58,153 bases of DNA from Nitrospirota bacterium (lineage in GTDB: Bacteria; Nitrospirota; Thermodesulfovibrionia; Thermodesulfovibrionales; UBA6898): NCBI GenBank assembly GCA_016215155.1, contig JACRLQ010000089.1, positions 1 to 58,153 on the forward strand, read 5' to 3'. A model generated the notes under the pieces. That model made no database searches and was not told the origin of the DNA. It saw only the letters and a program-made list of their open reading frames with translations. This document shows, piece by piece, positions 9,892 to 19,212 of this stretch (positions within the stretch are counted from its first letter, which is position 1; every line of letters starts with the position of its first letter). The position numbers and the translations under genes are program-made.

Positions 9892-11196
9892 ATGAAAAAG
9901 AGATGGGGTTTGTTTTTGCTGCTTGTATTGGTTATAGGTCTATTCGCGCATAGTGCCGCGCTGGCGTTTACAAGCGGCAGCACCGGTGCGGATGGGCCGT
10001 TTAACCCGACAACGAACACGGAGGTAGTTCTTCCGCCCGATGGGATATTAAATTATACGACAGTGAATATCCCGACAGGGGTAACGGTTACTTTCAAGAA
10101 AAACGCTAACAATACCCCGGTTTATATGCTTGCGACTGGAGACATTACGATCTCAGGGACGATCTCTGTAAACGGAGGCAATGGATCTACAATTTATCCT
10201 GGTATAGGGGGCCCTGGCGGCTATGATGGCGGATATGGCGGGACATTGGCGACATATGGGTCAAACGGGATGGGTCCCAATGGCGGGGCCGGGGGTGTCG
10301 GTTGGTACGGTTGGGCGTACGGCAATGTAGGAGGGAGCGGTTCCATAACAACTAACGATCGGGTAATACCTTCAGTTGGCGGCTCCGGCGGCGGTGGCGG
10401 TGGTGGCGCTAATGCAGGTTACAGCGGTTTTGGCGGTGGCGGTGGTGGTGGTGCAGGCGCTTTATTGATCGCTTCTTCAACAAAGGTGACAATCAATGGC
10501 ACTATTACCGCAAACGGCGGCAATGGTGGGGCTGCGTCCGGCACCGGCGGTGGTGGTGGTGGTGGCTCGGCAGGCACCATAAAAGTCGTTACGAACGAAC
10601 TTGCTGGTAATGGGACTGTTCAGGCGACGGGGGTCACAAATGGCAAGATCAGGTTTGAATTCAATACAATATCAAGAACTGCCAGTACGACACCTATGTA
10701 TACGTTCGATTACCCGGGACAGGTATTTTATTTCGCGGCTCCGTATCTTAAGATTACATCGGTAGGTGGGCTCAACGTCCCGCAAAATCCATCCGCGGAT
10801 TATATGAACACCGATATCACCTTGCCTGCCAATATCATCAACCCCGTGGCAGTAACTGTTTCCGCGTCGAATATCCCAGCAGGTTCGACAGTCACTGTCA
10901 AGGCAATACCGCAATACGAGACAATTGCCGCAGCAACCGCAACGGCCATACTGTCCGGGACAGATCAGTCTTCTTCTGCCACTGCCTCTATCACCCTTTC
11001 GACCAAGAGGCCGTCTATTTTGATAGCCACAACAACATTCAATGTCACAGTGGCTTCGAGTGGAACGCCGCTTTATGCAGATGGTGAAAAGGTTGCAAAG
11101 GTAAAGGTCGATACGCAGTTAAGCGGAGGATCGACGGTGACATACATAACTGAAAGCGGCAGGGAGGTCCTTGCCATGAATGCGCGGCGCTTCTGA
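9892..11196 (+). CDS. Exported glycine-rich protein
   Basis: The gene encodes 434 residues from an ATG preceded by AGGAGGT at 9879-9885; an ATG 36 bases upstream has no comparable site. A signal peptide (KKRWGLFLLLVLVIGLF, cleavage near ALA-F) is followed by a beta-helix-like region (GDITISGTISVNGG) and long Gly runs at about residues 110-235 coded by GGC/GGT tracts. The C-terminal part is an Ig-like beta domain. This is the style of large extracellular glycine-rich proteins found beside adhesins. It lies inside the 5-kb segment that separates two halves of a propeller module (9780-14831). The function is unknown, probably structural or cell-surface. Confidence 0.8.
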   Translation: MKKRWGLFLLLVLVIGLFAHSAALAFTSGSTGADGPFNPTTNTEVVLPPDGILNYTTVNIPTGVTVTFKKNANNTPVYMLATGDITISGTISVNGGNGSTIYPGIGGPGGYDGGYGGTLATYGSNGMGPNGGAGGVGWYGWAYGNVGGSGSITTNDRVIPSVGGSGGGGGGGANAGYSGFGGGGGGGAGALLIASSTKVTINGTITANGGNGGAASGTGGGGGGGSAGTIKVVTNELAGNGTVQATGVTNGKIRFEFNTISRTASTTPMYTFDYPGQVFYFAAPYLKITSVGGLNVPQNPSADYMNTDITLPANIINPVAVTVSASNIPAGSTVTVKAIPQYETIAAATATAILSGTDQSSSATASITLSTKRPSILIATTTFNVTVASSGTPLYADGEKVAKVKVDTQLSGGSTVTYITESGREVLAMNARRF

Positions 11197-11240
11197 AATG
11201 AGGTCTGAGGGAGGATGGCGCTGAGGTCGCTGGCTTGATT

Positions 11241-14200
11241 ATGAAAATGAAGACATTCTTTATATGGTTTTTCTTTTCCGGTCTGGCATTTGTTAATATT
11301 TGCGGGCAGACATTTGCCGAAAATATTACCGCATATACCAACCAGCCCGTCAGTGTGAAACTAAGTGCTCCTGCACAAACATACAACGAGGCGGTTTCAT
11401 CGCAGCCTATAAGTGTGAAGATTTTGCCTTCTTCACAAACATATGTTGAGGCCGTTTCATCGCAGCCGGTAAGTGTGAAACTAAGCCCGTCTTCACAAAC
11501 GTACGGCGAAGCGGTTTCGTCTCAACCGGTAAGTGTGAAAATAAGTCCGTCTTCACAAACGTTCGGCGAAGCTATTTCATCGCAACCTATAACTGTGAGG
11601 TTCGAGGCCCCGATGGCGTTGTGGCATATGGATGGCGATTGGCGCGACGCATCGGGCAACGGGAACAACGGTACCCCTTATAATGGCGCTACGTTTAATA
11701 CGAATTCAAAGATGGGAGCTACGGCGGGATCTTTCGACGGTATCGACGATTATGTGCTGATCGGAGACCCGGTCCCTGCCTCATTGCAGATCCAAAACGA
11801 GATATCATTGGAGGCGTGGATTTATGTGACTGCATATCCTTCCTCTTTAGGCCTTATTGTAGGGAGCCAGTATGATCCTAATCACTCTGGCGCGACTATA
11901 CTGCTGGACGGCAGGACAAACCCCGACGGTCAACCCGCGCCCCCGGGCCATATTCATTTTCAGATAGGAGACGGTTCCTGGCACACCACTAATGCCAATG
12001 CGCGAGTCCCCCTTAACCAGTGGGTCCATATTGCCGCCACAAGGCGGGCCAATGAAGATGCGAAGATATATTATAACGGTGTGCTTCAGCCCTCGACGAG
12101 TGTCTCGTGGTCGGGCTCTATTTCCTACAATGGCTCATGGTTTGCGATAGGAAGACAAAAAGACATGGGAAGATATTTCCCCGGCCTCATCGATGAGGTG
12201 GCCGTCTATAGCCGCGCACTGAGCGCAGAGGAGATAAAAAGACACTATGATCCTAACTTTGTTGAAGCCCCTACAGTCAATCCATTGCCGGCTATAACAT
12301 CGTCGCGCACGATTACACTTTCCGGGACCAAACCCGCAGGCACGTCAATAAAGGTCAACGGGACCCAAGCGGCTCAATTGGATAATGCCGCAACATGGCA
12401 AGGCTCATATGCGTTGCAGTCAGGTGTGAATACTTTGAATGTGATCGCAGCGGATTCATCCGGAAACCAGAGCCTTCCTGTAGTTGTGACCATTACCCTT
12501 GACGATATGCCGCCTGTGATTGTAAGATCTATGCCTGCTAACGGTGAAACTCTAAATTCCCCCCCCTTTATGGTGCAATTGAACATTTGGGATGAATTTT
12601 CGTTTATAGACTTTGACGCCTCGATGAGCGGCGCGAGTGTAGTAAACGCGCTGGGTCAGGCCATCCCCGGGTTCTGGTATCCTACAGTAGTTGAGTTTCC
12701 CGGAGCTCCGCCACCTCTGCCTCCAGGTTTCTTTTCCGCCGGAAGCGGGGCCTTGGTGTTCATCTTTTCAGGTCCTTCTCCAGACGGTGTATATACCTTG
12801 ACCGTGAACCCAACTGACGTCCTCGGCAACACGACGACGGCCTCGATTGTCTTTGCCGTTGACACATCCGCCCCCCCGGCGCCTGTGATAAACCCCGTCA
12901 TATCTCCTACAAATCAACAGACACAGGTCATCTCAGGCACGAAAACCGAAGACGCCGTGTCGATATTCTTTTCTGCGTCCGTTAGGGTCGAACGGATCTA
13001 CTATCCGACATCCACAACCTGGAGCGCGACTGTCTCAGGTCTCACGGAAGGCCAGAACACATTCACGGTCTATGCCCGGGATGCTGCGGGCAACACAAGC
13101 GCCGCCGCTGAGGCCGTTATCGTGTATGATTCCCTTGCCCCCGCGCCGCCCACTGTCAATCCTGTCTCTCCGACCAGGGACTCTTCCGTCGTCCTCACCG
13201 GCACAAAGGAGGCTGGAATGGCCATCGCGATAAATGGAGTCTTAAAGGTGGCCGGCGACTCCTCGACGGCCTGGACCTGTTCATATCAACTTTCCGAAGG
13301 CCAGAACAACCTCAGTATCACGGCAAGGGATGCGGTTGGCAATAGTTCGGCGGCCGCAAATCTGACGATCATCAGGGACACGACGCCCCCGTTATTCACT
13401 GTGGACACTTTTAAGAGTCCAACAGCATCGACGACAGAGACCATATCTGGAAGGAAAGAGGCGGGCTGCACCGTCAATATGAACGGTACCCGGATATTCG
13501 GTCCGGAGGATATGAATGCCTCGTGGTCATATACAGTCGGCCTCACCGCCGGGGCCGCGAACAGCTTTGTTTTCACCGCAGCGGACTCACTCGGGAACAC
13601 GACGACCAGGACAATAGAAATTATAAACGATAATACTCCTCCGGTCCCTCTTGCATCCGGCGTACTGAAGGCGGATGGAAGGGGGAAGGGGACGGAGATA
13701 ACCCTTTCGTGGAACACTTATGTTGAAGCTTCCGACCTCGACAGCTACCGTATCTATATATCTTCGTCCGACTTCGCCGACATCGCGGGGATGCAGGCCG
13801 CAGGGACAACCGCCAAAGGGACCCGGACATATAAGGCCACAGGCCTCATCCGTGGCAATGCTTATTACTTTGCTGTCGTGCCGGTCGATACAAGCGGGAA
13901 CCTCGATCCGGGCGTAAATACTGCTTCCGCAGTCGCTACGGATATCCTTGCGCCCGAGGATGTCACGATAACATCCGTCAGCGCAGGTTATGACTCAGCC
14001 ACTGGCAACTATATCACAGTTAATTGGACCCCAAGCGCAGACACCTCCGGCGATCTCGCCGAGCAGTTTTTGTATGTCGATGGCGGGGCGGGCTATGACG
14101 CGGGCGTTCCCATTGGGAAGACCCTGTCCACGTATTCGAAGTCAGGGCTTCTTGACGCGACGAAATATAAATTGAAGATAACCGTAAAGGACACCGGCGG

Positions 14201-16550
14201 TCTTGAAAGCGCGGGGGCAGTTACAGAAGGGGTAACCCGCCTGAACAATCCGACAGGTCTAGCCGCAAACGCGAGCGACACTAAGGTCACTCTGTCTTGG
14301 AACACGGTGGCATCCCCTTATTTGAGGCAATATAATATTTATAGACTTGCCTCATCATCCCCGCAGAGTGATGCGAAGGCCATGGCAGCTGTGGGCTCAG
14401 TCACATCTAATGCCTTCACGGACACGGCAGTTACGAACGGCACGGTATATCAGTATGCGGTGACGACCCTGAATACTTCAGGCGCTGAGCGGACTGACGT
14501 CGTAAGTGTTGCCGCAAGTCCGAAGATCGACGACAAGGGGCCGATGATAACGGTCTTCAACCTTATTCATGGACAGGTAGTGGCATTCCCCATGACCATA
14601 AACGCCACGGCGACGGACAACGACAGCGGCATGGACAGGCTTGAGCTATTCATGGACGGGACGCTTCTCAGGTCACAGACAGGCGGAAGCATCTCATACT
14701 TCTGGAACGTCGATACGGCCCCGGAAGGCAGCCACACGGTCAAGGTAAAGGCTTATGACCAGAGAGGGAACGTGACCGAAGACTCACGGCAGGTCATCGT
14801 AAGCCACGCTCATGTCATCAATATCGGCCAGGTGGCAAAGGTGGACGCCGACGGGGATTATCTCTATACGGCCCATGGCAGTTCCAGCCCATATCTTAGC
14901 GTTTACTCCCTGGAAGATCCTTTGAATCCAGTGCTTCTTTCTACATATGGCACAGGGAATATAAGCGCATTTGACGCGGAGGGAAGCATAGGGATAGGGC
15001 TCACGGGCAGTAATAGTATTTCGACCCTCAGCCATACAGGACAAGGTTTTACGAAACTTGCTGATATCAGCCTTCCGCGAGGCGCAATAAAAGGCATAGA
15101 TCTAAGGGGACAGTATGCATTTTATTCTTCCGGTCTCGACGGGTGGGGCATAGCCGAGGTCTCAAGCGGAGGCGGCCTGTCGGACATGGGGGCCGTCCGC
15201 TCAGGTTATAGCACAAACAGGTTAATATCCGGAGGCGGCTATTTATACGCAGCCGACGGGACAGGAGGCCTCAGGATATATACACTGGACTCCCTGAATT
15301 CAGAGTCGCCGGTCATAAGCATAACCTCCCCTCAAACCGGGACCTCCGTATTAAAAAGCTCCGAGGTGGAGGTCAAGGCTGAAGTGACCAACGGGGTCAG
15401 CGTCTCTGTTGTCTTCCTGGTTGACGGCAAAGAACTCTTTACCGATAAGTCTGCCCCTTACAGCTATCGTTTCAGGGCCCCAAACCAGGTAACGGCCCTG
15501 ACGCTTAAGGCGCGGGCCTGTAGCCTGACCGGTGGGTGCGCCGGCTCTTCAGAGGTAGCGTTGAATATTGTTGAATCCGAGGCAGGTTCCGGCATGCCGG
15601 TACTGGCAGTGAATCTGAAGTCGAAACCAGATGCTAAGATGGCAGATATCCCGCAGCAAAGTCTTAAGACTTCAGGAAAGGCCTTCGGCATGGACATAGG
15701 CGGATTCAATGCGTATGTTATGAGTGAATCCGGCCTCAATATCTATGATATAAGCAATTCGAAAAAACCTATTAGAGTCGGCTCGCTCGAGGGATTCGGG
15801 GCGGAGAGTACTATAATCGTTGACGGCGATTTTGGATACGTCAGTGACTCCGGATATGGCCTGCAGGTCATAGATATCAGCCGTCCGGAAGAGCCTAAAA
15901 TCATTAGTAGTCTCATGTCCGATGAAACCCCGGGGGCATTGAATAAAGTCGGGGATTATATCTATATGGCAAATGGGTCTTCAGGCCTCAGGATAATCGA
16001 TATTACGGATCCCTATGTGCCGCTTGACGCAGGGGTAACAGAGCTTGATGAAGAGGCCCTCGATATCGATATAGTGGATGATGCCGCATATGTAACAACT
16101 GGTTCAGGGGTGAAGGCATATGATATATCCATGCCGTGGGAGCCGATATTTGACGATGAGATCTTGATCAAGGGTGTCCGCAAGGCCGCGGTGGATGGTA
16201 AGGGGAACATCGCCGGCGCAATCGTTATGGATGACGAGGGAAGGCAGAAGCTGTATTTGATCGATATCGGCAACCGGAGGTCCCCCGGCATCGTCGCAAC
16301 GTTGACCATGGGGAAATTGCCGCTGATTGATATCGATGTCAAAGATGGAAAAGTCTTTTTGACGGAAGAAACGGGTGGGACAATCGTGTTGGATGTAAGC
16401 GATCCTGCCCTCCCATCAGTAACAGGTATTCATAAAAACACATTTGCCAAGGGTGTGCGGGCGGGCAGGCAGGTCTTTTATGAGGCCGACAGTTCTGTCG
16501 GGCTGAGGATGGTCAGGGCCGGGAAATCTAAAAAAAGTGGCGGGGATTGA
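11241..16550 (+). CDS. Exported LamG / Ig-like / fibronectin-III protein with half-propeller and LVIVD repeats
   Basis: About 1,769 residues with a signal peptide (KTFFIWFFFSGLAFVNICG). ATG 11241 is preferred over the TTG two codons earlier, although no strong ribosome site is visible. Domains in order: four 20-residue repeats (34-120), a LamG/concanavalin-like domain (125-337, ending AEEIKRHYD), Ig-like repeats (345-790), FN3-like domains (800-1093) and an Ig-like domain to about 1190. Residue 1196 then enters an LVIVD propeller at its midpoint, with no N-terminal blades. Another Ig domain follows, then LVIVD repeats (1454-1769: GLQVIDIS, GLRIIDIT). The entry point matches where the giant gene breaks off. 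A surface adhesin or carbohydrate-binding role is likely. Confidence 0.8.
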   Translation: MKMKTFFIWFFFSGLAFVNICGQTFAENITAYTNQPVSVKLSAPAQTYNEAVSSQPISVKILPSSQTYVEAVSSQPVSVKLSPSSQTYGEAVSSQPVSVKISPSSQTFGEAISSQPITVRFEAPMALWHMDGDWRDASGNGNNGTPYNGATFNTNSKMGATAGSFDGIDDYVLIGDPVPASLQIQNEISLEAWIYVTAYPSSLGLIVGSQYDPNHSGATILLDGRTNPDGQPAPPGHIHFQIGDGSWHTTNANARVPLNQWVHIAATRRANEDAKIYYNGVLQPSTSVSWSGSISYNGSWFAIGRQKDMGRYFPGLIDEVAVYSRALSAEEIKRHYDPNFVEAPTVNPLPAITSSRTITLSGTKPAGTSIKVNGTQAAQLDNAATWQGSYALQSGVNTLNVIAADSSGNQSLPVVVTITLDDMPPVIVRSMPANGETLNSPPFMVQLNIWDEFSFIDFDASMSGASVVNALGQAIPGFWYPTVVEFPGAPPPLPPGFFSAGSGALVFIFSGPSPDGVYTLTVNPTDVLGNTTTASIVFAVDTSAPPAPVINPVISPTNQQTQVISGTKTEDAVSIFFSASVRVERIYYPTSTTWSATVSGLTEGQNTFTVYARDAAGNTSAAAEAVIVYDSLAPAPPTVNPVSPTRDSSVVLTGTKEAGMAIAINGVLKVAGDSSTAWTCSYQLSEGQNNLSITARDAVGNSSAAANLTIIRDTTPPLFTVDTFKSPTASTTETISGRKEAGCTVNMNGTRIFGPEDMNASWSYTVGLTAGAANSFVFTAADSLGNTTTRTIEIINDNTPPVPLASGVLKADGRGKGTEITLSWNTYVEASDLDSYRIYISSSDFADIAGMQAAGTTAKGTRTYKATGLIRGNAYYFAVVPVDTSGNLDPGVNTASAVATDILAPEDVTITSVSAGYDSATGNYITVNWTPSADTSGDLAEQFLYVDGGAGYDAGVPIGKTLSTYSKSGLLDATKYKLKITVKDTGGLESAGAVTEGVTRLNNPTGLAANASDTKVTLSWNTVASPYLRQYNIYRLASSSPQSDAKAMAAVGSVTSNAFTDTAVTNGTVYQYAVTTLNTSGAERTDVVSVAASPKIDDKGPMITVFNLIHGQVVAFPMTINATATDNDSGMDRLELFMDGTLLRSQTGGSISYFWNVDTAPEGSHTVKVKAYDQRGNVTEDSRQVIVSHAHVINIGQVAKVDADGDYLYTAHGSSSPYLSVYSLEDPLNPVLLSTYGTGNISAFDAEGSIGIGLTGSNSISTLSHTGQGFTKLADISLPRGAIKGIDLRGQYAFYSSGLDGWGIAEVSSGGGLSDMGAVRSGYSTNRLISGGGYLYAADGTGGLRIYTLDSLNSESPVISITSPQTGTSVLKSSEVEVKAEVTNGVSVSVVFLVDGKELFTDKSAPYSYRFRAPNQVTALTLKARACSLTGGCAGSSEVALNIVESEAGSGMPVLAVNLKSKPDAKMADIPQQSLKTSGKAFGMDIGGFNAYVMSESGLNIYDISNSKKPIRVGSLEGFGAESTIIVDGDFGYVSDSGYGLQVIDISRPEEPKIISSLMSDETPGALNKVGDYIYMANGSSGLRIIDITDPYVPLDAGVTELDEEALDIDIVDDAAYVTTGSGVKAYDISMPWEPIFDDEILIKGVRKAAVDGKGNIAGAIVMDDEGRQKLYLIDIGNRRSPGIVATLTMGKLPLIDIDVKDGKVFLTEETGGTIVLDVSDPALPSVTGIHKNTFAKGVRAGRQVFYEADSSVGLRMVRAGKSKKSGGD
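11341..11600 (+). repeat. 60-bp tandem repeats inside the LamG protein gene
   Basis: Four to five copies of a 60-base unit encode 20-residue repeats with core SSQPVSVK and PSSQT. The copies are in frame and differ mainly at codon third positions. They form a linker just after the signal peptide. Confidence 0.85.
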
Positions 16551-16617
16551 GCGCGTTTATACCTTTTAATCTTTTGAGGGACTCCGGCAAGAGGGATAGG
16601 ATAACTGAACAAAATCG

Positions 16618-16648
16618 TTCAGAGGTCCAAATCCTCTTCCCGCCACCA
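16618..16648 (+). other. tRNA 3'-end-like sequence (T arm, acceptor strand, CCA); possible attachment-site relic
   Basis: A 5-bp T-stem (AGAGG/CCTCT) encloses a 7-base loop TCCAAAT, near the TTCAAAT consensus. It is followed by TCCCGCC, a discriminator A and an encoded CCA. Just upstream, TGAAC/GTTCA forms a hairpin like a long variable arm. The acceptor partner GGCGGGG exists at 16539-16545 inside the last codons of the preceding gene, but the 110-base span lacks a convincing D arm and anticodon arm. This is either a degenerate tRNA or the 3' part left by integration at a tRNA gene. Confidence 0.4.
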
Positions 16649-16659
16649 AACAAGACCAA

Positions 16660-16688
16660 GGGTCCGCAGAAATGCAGGCCCTTTTTTT
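16660..16688 (+). terminator. Rho-independent terminator after the tRNA-like sequence
   Basis: A 9-bp stem with one mismatch (GGGTCCGCA / TGCAGGCCC) and a GAAA loop is followed by seven T residues. Confidence 0.8.
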
Positions 16689-16800
16689 AGCGATTTTTAG
16701 CCATTTCTTCTGGCAGTTTTCTTACGAAACGGAGGGGCGTTCAAACAGTTCATCCTGTTGTCTGTTACACACAGCATCAATCTTCTGCCTCTTACGGATA

Positions 16801-16829
16801 TTGCAGCCGTTCAAATCACGGGTTACAAT
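16801..16829 (+). promoter_or_regulatory. Candidate sigma70 promoter for the NNC lipoprotein
   Basis: TTGCAG and TACAAT are separated by 17 bases, about 85 bases before the lipoprotein ATG. The rest of 16689-16915 shows no other clear feature. Confidence 0.55.
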
Positions 16830-16915
16830 AGTGACTGAAAAGGAACATGGACATTAATGACCCCTGAAAACAGGGATGCAGGACAGTGTTGGTGGCGGAG
16901 GAGGAGAAAAAATCG

Positions 16916-17731
16916 ATGTCCCTCATCAGATTGCTTTTGTTCGTTTCGGCTATCTGGACCACGGGCTGCGCCCACCAAAGCAGGCTACATTCTCCGATGC
17001 AGCCTGATGGCTGGAGTGCCCAGCCCGTTTCGATTACCTGTCGCTTTGCCCCTGATGCCGACCTCGATCCCGATACCAAAACTCCCGTTGGGGATGAGGG
17101 ATATTATCTTTATATCCTGACCGACAGCGCCGGCATCAGGGACTACGGCACCCCTCTGTCAGTTGCATTCACTTTTAAGAAGAACCCCGGAGGGCACAGC
17201 TGGATCATGCTTGAAAGTCCCGGGAAGCGCCTGGAATATGGCCACACCGGTAACTTCGGGTTGAAGAAACCGGATTACCTGGAGGGTGTACGTCAGAGGT
17301 TTTCGGACAATCATCCTGATCCCTTTGCCTATTTGTGGGAGGTGATGGACGACGGCCGGTTAGAGACCGGGAGGCCTGATCGTACTCCCACGTTTGCCTG
17401 GCGAATGCCGATCACCAAACGGCGGTACAAATTGATCCATGAATACGTGCTGCAGAGGACCTATGATCAGTTCGACGTGAGGACGAACAACTGCGTCGAT
17501 ATGGTGACGGATGCGGCAGCGCTGGCCGGTATAAACCTGGTCCACCGTCTTCGTCTGACCATCCCGCCGGAAATAAAGATACTGGGCAGGAGACTGCGTG
17601 CCCGGACGGACCCAAAGTATAGTGTGCTGGAGTTCAGCACTCCTGAGGTGCTTCAGATGGACCTCCGCCAGCTTGCCCAGTTAGGAATAGGAAGTGATGT
17701 TACGGAATGGTATCAGGGCTTGAGGCAGTGA
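16916..17731 (+). CDS. Lipoprotein with H...NNC motif, possible papain-like (NlpC/LRAT-type) periplasmic enzyme
   Basis: 271 residues starting at the ATG preceded by GGAGGAG (16898-16904); an upstream in-frame ATG has no such site. A short lipoprotein signal ends at TTGC (Cys18). Conserved positions shared with the paralogue at 34678-35523 are the QPDGW entry, GYYLYIL, HSW-MLESP, FGHTG/YGHTG, FxWRMPITK and NNC-DMV. A His followed by a downstream Asn-Asn-Cys is the pattern of permuted NlpC/P60- or LRAT-like hydrolases, so a periplasmic hydrolase or acyltransferase is possible but unproven. It converges on the radical SAM gene with a 12-base gap and no obvious terminator. About half the residues match the paralogue by eye. 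Confidence 0.7.
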   Translation: MSLIRLLLFVSAIWTTGCAHQSRLHSPMQPDGWSAQPVSITCRFAPDADLDPDTKTPVGDEGYYLYILTDSAGIRDYGTPLSVAFTFKKNPGGHSWIMLESPGKRLEYGHTGNFGLKKPDYLEGVRQRFSDNHPDPFAYLWEVMDDGRLETGRPDRTPTFAWRMPITKRRYKLIHEYVLQRTYDQFDVRTNNCVDMVTDAAALAGINLVHRLRLTIPPEIKILGRRLRARTDPKYSVLEFSTPEVLQMDLRQLAQLGIGSDVTEWYQGLRQ

Positions 17732-17743
17732 CGAGTGCCTCTT

Positions 17744-19069
17744 CTATGCAAAGGGCTGCGGATTACTCAGACCTTTGAAATAGCGTTTGCGGGTAGCCAG
17801 ATTCATCCCGGCATACACCTGACAGCCAAGCAGAGTCCGTTTCCATGGGGTCATGCCAAAGAACCTTTTTGCTATCGCGCCGAAGGAATAGGCTTGCCTG
17901 TTCAGGCGGGCGAAGCCGTCAAGAAGTTCATCTGCAGTCATGCCTATGGGTTTATAAAGAAGTGTATCAGGGGGATATCCATGGAGCCACCAGTCTGGCT
18001 CGAACAGCCTGCCTTCGCTTAGGAGGCGGTCATATAAACGTGTCCCGGGATAAGGGGTGAGTATGCGAAGCTCGGCACAATCCATGCGACTCTTCAATAT
18101 GAACTCAAGGGTCTGGTCGAACACATCCCTGTTTTCGTGGTCAAAGCCAAGGACAAACGCCCCCAGCACCCCGAACCCTTCGCCATGGAAACGGCGCATC
18201 GCCTCATAAAAATCGATCCTTAGGTTCTTTATCTTCCTCACCTCATTCTGTGCCGCCTTCTGTACTGATTCGAACCCGATCAAAAGCCCGAGGCATCCCG
18301 AACGTTTCATCAACCTTAAAAGCTCCACATCCTCAGCCAAAGACACAGTGCCCTGCCCAAGCCACAGCCGTTTAAGAGGTATCATTTCTGAGAAAAGCTT
18401 TTTGGCTTCATGCCGGTTGAGCGCAAGCGCATCATCGACAAAGAAGATGTAAGGGGAATCGATGGTCTCAATCTCTGCAATCACTTCCTGAGCCGGCCTG
18501 ACCCTATATTGAGACCCCAATGTCCGGCCTATGGAACAGAACTCGCAATCGTTCGGACAACCCCTGGACGTCTCGACGCCGACAGGGGCCGGTATGTAGC
18601 TTTTACCTTTTGACTCAGGGAAGAGGTCCCGCCGTGGTGTCGGCAGGCCTTTGATATTAGTCATTTTACTGGCTTTATATATCCTCTGCATCTGACCCGA
18701 GGCGGCATCCGACAGAAGCCGCGGCCAGCTGCCCTCCGCTTCTCCGATGACTACGGCGTCTGCATGCTGTAACGCCTCCTCAGGCAATACCGTGGGATGT
18801 ATTCCCCCCATCACGACCTTCACACCCTTCCGGCGATAGGAGTCAGCAATATCATAGGCCCTGGGCACAACGTCGGTCATGACGGTGATCCCAACCAGAT
18901 CCAGATCCTGGTCAGCGTCATCGGGAGCAAAGGCCTCATCGACCAGTGTGACTGTGTGGCCGGGAGGGGTAAGCGCTGCCAGAAGAGGAAGGTTTACCCT
19001 CTTCAGCCTGAAAGGGCTCGACAATGTATCTTCGCGTTGCTCACGAGGTGCGATCAGTTTTATTTTCAT
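17744..19069 (-). CDS. B12-binding-domain radical SAM enzyme
   Basis: 441 residues. The N-terminal 140 residues look like a cobalamin-binding Rossmann domain (VGITVMTDVVPRAYDIA; VVMGGIHPTVLPEEAL). The radical SAM cluster motif is Cys-x3-Cys-x2-Cys at about residue 175 (RGCPNDCEFC), followed by SAM-domain motifs (YIFFVDDAL, LLIGFES). The C-terminal region ends in YSFGAIAKRFF, resembling the tail of the BchE/HpnP-like group. Such enzymes carry out radical methylation or cyclisation, and lipid-linked substrates are common, which would suit the nearby lipid/polyketide locus. The substrate cannot be read from the sequence. A sulfatase relic lies directly upstream. Confidence 0.85.
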   Translation of the reverse strand: MKIKLIAPREQREDTLSSPFRLKRVNLPLLAALTPPGHTVTLVDEAFAPDDADQDLDLVGITVMTDVVPRAYDIADSYRRKGVKVVMGGIHPTVLPEEALQHADAVVIGEAEGSWPRLLSDAASGQMQRIYKASKMTNIKGLPTPRRDLFPESKGKSYIPAPVGVETSRGCPNDCEFCSIGRTLGSQYRVRPAQEVIAEIETIDSPYIFFVDDALALNRHEAKKLFSEMIPLKRLWLGQGTVSLAEDVELLRLMKRSGCLGLLIGFESVQKAAQNEVRKIKNLRIDFYEAMRRFHGEGFGVLGAFVLGFDHENRDVFDQTLEFILKSRMDCAELRILTPYPGTRLYDRLLSEGRLFEPDWWLHGYPPDTLLYKPIGMTADELLDGFARLNRQAYSFGAIAKRFFGMTPWKRTLLGCQVYAGMNLATRKRYFKGLSNPQPFA

Positions 19070-19071
19070 TG

Positions 19072-19160
19072 TTCAGGGTTGGCCCTATTGCCGGATCATG
19101 AAGAGCGCCGCTCATATAGTAACGCACGTCATTGTCAGCGGTCAAAGAATCGGATACCCG
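19072..19160 (-). pseudogene. Relic of the C-terminus of a sulfatase-fold (EptA-like) gene
   Basis: Read on the minus strand, this stretch gives DNDVRYYMSGALHD, matching PRYYMSGSLHG near the end of the intact enzyme at 21121-22908. Base identity is high over CCGCTCATATAGTAACGC. The tail (CCTATTG... TTCAGG) also resembles the end of that gene, but about 60 bases between are missing. Only this fragment remains, between the radical SAM start and the DHH gene. Confidence 0.65.
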
Positions 19161-19212
19161 TATTTCTAACATTTTTCTCACAAATGCCTGTTATTGTGCT
19201 ATTAATTAATTG

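Noticed and set aside
10380-10575. GGT/GGC-rich tract as a regulatory repeat
   Set aside because: It encodes glycine runs in an exported protein with a clear signal peptide and ribosome site.
16539-16648. Intact selenocysteine tRNA (selC) in the tRNA-like segment
   Set aside because: Selenoprotein candidates nearby made this attractive, and an 8-bp acceptor is possible, but no anticodon loop with TCA in a proper stem is present.
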